From Streptomyces roseochromogenus subsp. oscitans DS 12.976 (GTDB lineage Bacteria > Actinomycetota > Actinomycetes > Streptomycetales > Streptomycetaceae), in assembly GCF_000497445.1 (NCBI RefSeq), contig NZ_CM002285.1, positions 8,862,071 to 8,896,110 of the forward strand: a stretch of DNA of 34,040 bases, written 5' to 3'. The translations under genes were made by a program, and so were the position numbers. Under the pieces are notes generated by a model, which saw only the letters and a program-made list of their open reading frames with translations, did no database searches and had not been told where the DNA came from. Below, piece by piece: positions 30,705 through 34,040 of this stretch (position 1 is the first letter of the stretch; each line of letters begins with the position of its first letter).

Positions 30705-31912
30705 CCGCCGCCCCCGGCACCCGCACCGACGACCCGCACCTGCTCGAATTCCCGTTCTCCTGGGACGGCACCCAGGTCCCCGCCGAGGTCGAGGAGATAC
30801 GCGCCGCCACCCCCGTACGGCGCGTACGGACCATCGCCGGTGCCGAGGCCTGGCTCGTGTCGTCGTACGACCTATGCGCGCAGGTACTGAAGGACGACCG
30901 GTTCTCCCTGAAGGACACCTCCGCCCCCGGAGTGCCCCGGCAGTACGCGCTCACGATCCCGCCCGAGGTCGTGAACAACATGGGCAACATCACAGGCGCC
31001 GGGCTGCGGCGGGCGGTGATGAAGGCGCTCAATCCGAAGTCACCCGGCCTGATGGAGTGGCTCCGCGAGGAAGCGCACCGGCTGGTGGACCGGATGGTGG
31101 CCGACGGCCCGACGGTCGACCTGCGCGCCGCGTTCTGCGATCCGTACTCGGCGGGCATGCACTGCCGCATCCTCGGTATCCCGCAGACCGAGGCCCCGGC
31201 CTTCCTGCGCAGCCTGGACATCGCCTTCATGAATGCGCCGTGCCCGATCACCGGCGCGAAGATCAACTGGGACCGGGACATCGCCCGGATGACGGCCCTG
31301 CTCGACGACCCCGCGACGCACGGCCTGATGGGCGAAATCGCCGCCCTGCGCGACGACCCCGAGTACGCCCATCTCAGCGACGAGATGCTGGCCACTGTCG
31401 GGGTCACCATGTTCGGCGCCGGCGTGATCTCCACCTCCGGCTTCCTCGCGATGGCCCTGGTCTACCTGCTCACCCATCCCATCGCCCGTGACCTCCTCCG
31501 GGACCGCCCCGACCTGACCGGCCCGGGCGTGGAGGAGCTGCTGCGGGTCAACCTCTCCATCGGCGACGCCCTGCCGCGCCTGGCGCTGGAGGACGTCCGG
31601 CTCGGTGACGTCGACGTGAAGCGGGGCGAACTCGTCCTCGTGCTGGTGGAGGGCGCGAACCTCGACCCGGAGAAGTTTCCCGACCCGCACCGCTTCGACG
31701 TCCACCGCGACAACACCGCCGACCACCTCTCCTTCGGCGGCGGCGCCCACTACTGCCCCGCGACCGCGCTCGGCCGCGCCCACGCCCGGATCGCCCTGGA
31801 GGTCCTCCTCGACCGGCTACCGGCCCTCGCGCTCGCCGTACCGCCCGGCCAACTGGTCTGGCGCACCGGCTTCATGAAACGGATCCCCGAGCGGCTGCCG
31901 GTGACCTGGTAA
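30701..31912 (+). CDS. CYP121-like cytochrome P450
   Basis: A 403-aa P450 resembling Mycobacterium tuberculosis CYP121 (Rv2276) over its full length. Shared blocks include GAEAWLVSSY, PPEVVNNMGNI, AKINWDRDI, FGAGVIST, KRGELVLVL and RIPERLPV at the end. CYP121 couples the two aromatic rings of cyclo(Tyr-Tyr) into mycocyclosin. The haem cysteine is C352 in FGGGAHYCPA; the residue two after it is Ala, not the usual Gly. Pocket residues N93, A175, F176, W190, A240 and S244 correspond to CYP121 N85, A167, F168, W182, A233 and S237. I287, M392 and K393 replace F280, Q385 and R386. ATG overlaps the CDPS stop (ATGA), so translation is coupled. Confidence 0.95.
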   Translation: MTAAPGTRTDDPHLLEFPFSWDGTQVPAEVEEIRAATPVRRVRTIAGAEAWLVSSYDLCAQVLKDDRFSLKDTSAPGVPRQYALTIPPEVVNNMGNITGAGLRRAVMKALNPKSPGLMEWLREEAHRLVDRMVADGPTVDLRAAFCDPYSAGMHCRILGIPQTEAPAFLRSLDIAFMNAPCPITGAKINWDRDIARMTALLDDPATHGLMGEIAALRDDPEYAHLSDEMLATVGVTMFGAGVISTSGFLAMALVYLLTHPIARDLLRDRPDLTGPGVEELLRVNLSIGDALPRLALEDVRLGDVDVKRGELVLVLVEGANLDPEKFPDPHRFDVHRDNTADHLSFGGGAHYCPATALGRAHARIALEVLLDRLPALALAVPPGQLVWRTGFMKRIPERLPVTW

Positions 31913-31936
31913 CCAGCGACGGGCAGCCGCCCGTAA

Positions 31937-31970
31937 GGCGCCCCCGCCTGCCACAGTGGGCGGGGGCGCC
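31937..31970 (+). terminator. Terminator of the CDPS-P450 operon
   Basis: A perfect 12-bp stem, GGCGCCCCCGCC, with a 10-nt loop, starting 25 nt after the P450 stop codon. It closes the two-gene operon. Confidence 0.85.
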
Positions 31971-32038
31971 GACGGACTCGACGGGAGCACGGCGGGCGGT
32001 CGATAACGCACTCGCCAAGGCACTCGCCCGAAGGCCGC

Positions 32039-32956
32039 TCAGCGGGCGACGGGGTCTGAGCCCCTGACCAGTCCCACCGGATTGCCCGGAGGCAGCAGGC
32101 CCGAGCCCACGACCAGGTGGGTCAGCGGCTCCAGCAGAGCGGCCAGCCGGGTGGTGCGGTCGGCGCCGAGCGCGGTCCAGGGGCCTTCGGCCGCCGCGTC
32201 CGTCAGCGCCTCCACCTCCGCGCGCACGACCGCCCCGGCCGGGGAGAGGGACCCGTCGGCCGTGAGCAGCCCACGCTCACGCAACCGCGCCGTGGCCGCC
32301 TCCCAGTCCGCCGGGTCCCACTTGCGCGTCTCCCGCAGCATCGCCCCGTCGGACTCGCCGGACGCCGCCTTGAGCACCATGGCCTCGACCGGCCCGAGCC
32401 CCTGACCCACCAGCACCGCGACATGCGAGTCGCCCCGGTGCTCGCGCAGCGTCGTCAGGCCCTGCCACAGCCGGGCGGTGGGACGGTCCGGGCGCTCCAG
32501 CGCCTGGTTGGCGGCGGCCAGCACCCGACCCGCGGTGTCCGCCCCCGCGGCGGCCTCCCATGCGAGGTCGGCGGCCTCGGTGAAGTCGCCCGAACCGACG
32601 ACATCCGGTCCGAACACACGGGTCATCGCCGCGTCCACTGCGTCCAGGCGGGCGGCCAGCACATCGGCCGGGGCCGCATACGCCCACGCGTCCGGCAGCG
32701 CCCGGGCCACCCGGGCGGGATGGAAGACGTAGAAACAACTCGTCACGACGGACGGCGGGACCGCGCCGAGCGGCGCGGCACGCAGCGCGAAGTACCCCAT
32801 CCAATACCCCCGCATCCCGAGGGCGTCCGCCGCCCGGCGCACCTCCGGTGCGAAGTACACGAGATCGTGCACCGGCTCGTACCGTTCCCACAGGTCCCGC
32901 GCCCTTCCGTCCGCCACCGCTTCCTCCGTCGCATCGGCCTGCCGTACTGTCGGCAC
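32039..32956 (-). CDS. SCO6745-family protein
   Basis: A 305-aa protein matching the actinobacterial SCO6745 family. Conserved stretches are YEPVHDLVYFAPEVRRAADA, MRGYWMGYFALRAAPLGAVP, FYVFHPARVARALPDAWAYA and a C-terminal winged-helix-like part (MLRETRKWDPADWEAATARL, RERGLLTADGSLSPAG). The biochemical role is not established; the C-terminal half resembles MarR-type winged helices without a clear DNA-binding signature. The start is GTG at 32956 with no ribosome binding site. A perfect palindrome lies 9-28 bp upstream, so the transcript may be leaderless and tightly repressed. Confidence 0.82.
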   Translation of the reverse strand: MPTVRQADATEEAVADGRARDLWERYEPVHDLVYFAPEVRRAADALGMRGYWMGYFALRAAPLGAVPPSVVTSCFYVFHPARVARALPDAWAYAAPADVLAARLDAVDAAMTRVFGPDVVGSGDFTEAADLAWEAAAGADTAGRVLAAANQALERPDRPTARLWQGLTTLREHRGDSHVAVLVGQGLGPVEAMVLKAASGESDGAMLRETRKWDPADWEAATARLRERGLLTADGSLSPAGAVVRAEVEALTDAAAEGPWTALGADRTTRLAALLEPLTHLVVGSGLLPPGNPVGLVRGSDPVAR

Positions 32957-32964
32957 CAGCCTGC

Positions 32965-32984
32965 GTTATGACGGCGGTCATAAC
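32965..32984. promoter_or_regulatory. Perfect palindromic operator
   Basis: GTTATGAC-GGCG-GTCATAAC: 8-bp perfect arms with a 4-bp spacer, AT-rich arms in a GC-rich setting, centred about 18 bp upstream of the SCO6745-family GTG. The 20-bp size suits a TetR- or MarR-family dimer. No intact regulator of either type lies nearby in the window. Confidence 0.75.
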
Positions 32985-33057
32985 AAGAGGGGCGACTGTG
33001 TGGCAGGAAGCGGACGCCACCTGCTCCACGACCGGCGGCGCGACCGACCGGGTGACC

Positions 33058-33350
33058 TCACTCCGCCCGGCCCGGCCCACCACGAGCGGTGCCGAGGAGT
33101 CCCGTCACCGCGAACACCCCCAGGTACTGGCCCGTCGCCTGCTCGCGGGCGAGCGCGAAGGACACCTCGGAGCCGGCGGCGGCGTGCCTCAGCTCCCCGA
33201 CGGTGTGCACCACCACGGCGACGACGACGTTCGTCACCGCACGGCCACCCCGGCACCTTTGGCGCCCGTCGCCACGACACCACGAGCACGAACGACCACA
33301 AGCCGTGCGCCACCGTGAAGGCGGCGATGCCGAGCCCGAGCCCGATTCGG
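33058..33350 (-). pseudogene. MFS transporter remnant
   Basis: On the minus strand, one frame gives RIGLGLGIAAFTVAHGLWSF (a membrane helix). Another then gives VTNVVVAVVVHTVGELRHAA, SEVSFALAREQATGQYLGVF and AVTGLL. These match helices of the C-terminal half of MFS permeases, where the loop VSFALAPxxxxGQYxGVF is conserved. At least one frameshift separates the pieces, no start was found, and the final helices are missing. Function is lost. Confidence 0.55.
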
Positions 33351-33621
33351 CAGGCCAGGTGTCAGTCCGTACCGCGGGCTCTGCCCCCGCTGAGCGGGGC
33401 ATATGACACCCGGCCCGTGTGAGGGGCGCGCCACGCCCAGGGATTCGCCCGGATGATGGCATATGGGGCGTGATCACTGGGACAGACGGGTGGCTCAGTG
33501 ACCCGGCTGGGTGGCTCGGATGGTGGGAGCTTGCGCACTCGCTGACGGTGGTTCATGTCGAGGCCGGGTCCATTCAGCTGATGAGGTATCCGCTGCCCGG
33601 CCACGACGGAAGGACATCGCT

Positions 33622-34040
33622 ATGCGATCTGCCCGCATGCTTTTGGCCTCGGCGGCAGTAACCGCCGCTCTCGCCTTCGCGGTTCCCAGCGCGGCGCTCG
33701 CCGTGCCCGCGGGTGACGACGGAGGCCGTGACGACTCCTCTTTCAGCCGGGACCATGACCGTGGTTCCGGCGACGACCACGGCCGCGACGACTCGGGTCG
33801 CGACCACAACAATGATCACGGTGACAACCACGACAAGGGCCGCGGACACGACGAACCGCGCGGTGGAATCCACACGGGTGGCGGAGCGCTGACCCTGGTG
33901 CGTGGCGACGACCGGGGTGACGACGACCACGGCCGTGGTGACGACGAGCACGGCGGGGACGACCACGGCCGTGGTGACGATGAGCGCGGCGGGGACGACC
34001 ACGGGCGTGGGGATGACCGCGGCCGGGGTGACGACCGGGG
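33622..34040 (+). CDS. Secreted Asp/His/Gly-rich repeat protein (partial)
   Basis: The gene runs off the window after about 139 codons. It starts MRSARMLLASAAVTAALAFA with GGAAGGA upstream, a clear signal peptide cleaved after about residue 28 (AALAVPAGDD). The mature protein is dominated by Asp, His, Gly and Arg (DHGRDDSGRDHNNDHGDNH). A short conserved island, PRGGIHTGGGALTLV, interrupts this at about residues 79-94 and is found in a group of small streptomycete secreted proteins. 12-residue repeats of the form DDHGRGDDEHGG follow. Asp/His richness suggests metal or polyelectrolyte binding; no enzymatic motif is seen. A C-terminal membrane or sorting segment may lie outside the window. Confidence 0.8.
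   Translation, partial: MRSARMLLASAAVTAALAFAVPSAALAVPAGDDGGRDDSSFSRDHDRGSGDDHGRDDSGRDHNNDHGDNHDKGRGHDEPRGGIHTGGGALTLVRGDDRGDDDHGRGDDEHGGDDHGRGDDERGGDDHGRGDDRGRGDDR
33922..34029 (+). repeat. Three 36-bp coding repeats
   Basis: Three head-to-tail 36-bp units (33922-33957, 33958-33993, 33994-34029) beginning GACGACCACGGCCGTGG and encoding DDHGRGDDEHGG, DDHGRGDDERGG and DDHGRGDDRGRG. Units one and two differ at only a few bases, suggesting recent duplication. The array probably continues past the window end. Confidence 0.85.

Noticed and set aside
26525..31912. One joint biosynthetic cluster containing both the graspetide and cyclodipeptide genes
   Set aside because: The two operons face in opposite directions, are separated by a fructosamine kinase gene, and each has its own promoter region; no shared tailoring step can be argued from the sequence.

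Overview
The window looks like a stretch of Streptomyces chromosome, or a close relative. Base composition is very GC-rich throughout, start sites carry GGAGG-type ribosome binding sites with frequent GTG starts, and the gene content is typical of the genus: SpoIIE-type phosphatases, an XRE/DUF2690 membrane regulator, GH64 glucanase, M4 protease, an SCO6745-family protein, a cyclodipeptide synthase and a SAV_5884-type graspetide pair. No rRNA, tRNA, CRISPR array, intact transposase or phage module was seen. The mix of specialised metabolism, secreted enzymes and many decayed genes suggests an accessory part of the chromosome, perhaps an arm. That placement is inference.

Layout. 1-1141 is a compressed remnant of an aromatic-acid catabolic locus: a GntR regulator, an RraA-type aldolase and the tail of an MFS permease, telescoped into one another. 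1170-6486 holds a DUF2690 membrane regulator, a His-rich SH3 secreted protein, an ABM monooxygenase, a peroxiredoxin and a large PAS-PAS-GAF-PP2C-HATPase protein. 6737-12848 holds a stand-alone LigD-type 3'-phosphoesterase, two aldo/keto reductases (one has lost the segment with the catalytic lysine), a decayed LacI regulator, a flavin-dependent oxidoreductase and a metallophosphoesterase. 13377-17074 is a convergent pair of secreted hydrolases, an M4 protease and a GH64 beta-1,3-glucanase. They share a strong bidirectional terminator, and a LacI-type operator lies upstream of the glucanase. 17250-18751 carries a dienelactone hydrolase and a YciO/Sua5-like protein. 18838-20734 is a run of decayed genes (MarR, DHA2-type MFS, PucR-like HTH). 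20918-26047 holds a secreted serine hydrolase, a repeat-rich basic/acidic protein, a conserved actinobacterial protein, a membrane PP2C phosphatase and a GNAT enzyme preceded by an 18-codon leader ORF.

26377-31970 is the most interesting part. It contains a graspetide RiPP locus (63-aa precursor, ATP-grasp ligase, Gfo/Idh/MocA oxidoreductase) with no methyltransferase in the window. A MITE-like inverted-repeat element sits at the very end of the oxidoreductase gene. A fructosamine-kinase-like gene separates this from a translationally coupled cyclodipeptide synthase and cytochrome P450. The P450 aligns along its whole length with mycobacterial CYP121 (mycocyclosin synthase) but differs at several substrate-contact positions. 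The window ends with an SCO6745-family gene beside a perfect palindromic operator, another MFS remnant, and the start of a secreted Asp/His/Gly repeat protein that runs off the edge.

Two themes stand out. One is two adjacent but unrelated small-peptide pathways (graspetide and cyclodipeptide). The other is an unusual density of decayed transcription-factor and transporter genes, with small inverted-repeat elements and short tandem repeats nearby. All family calls come from reading motifs by eye; no database search was possible.
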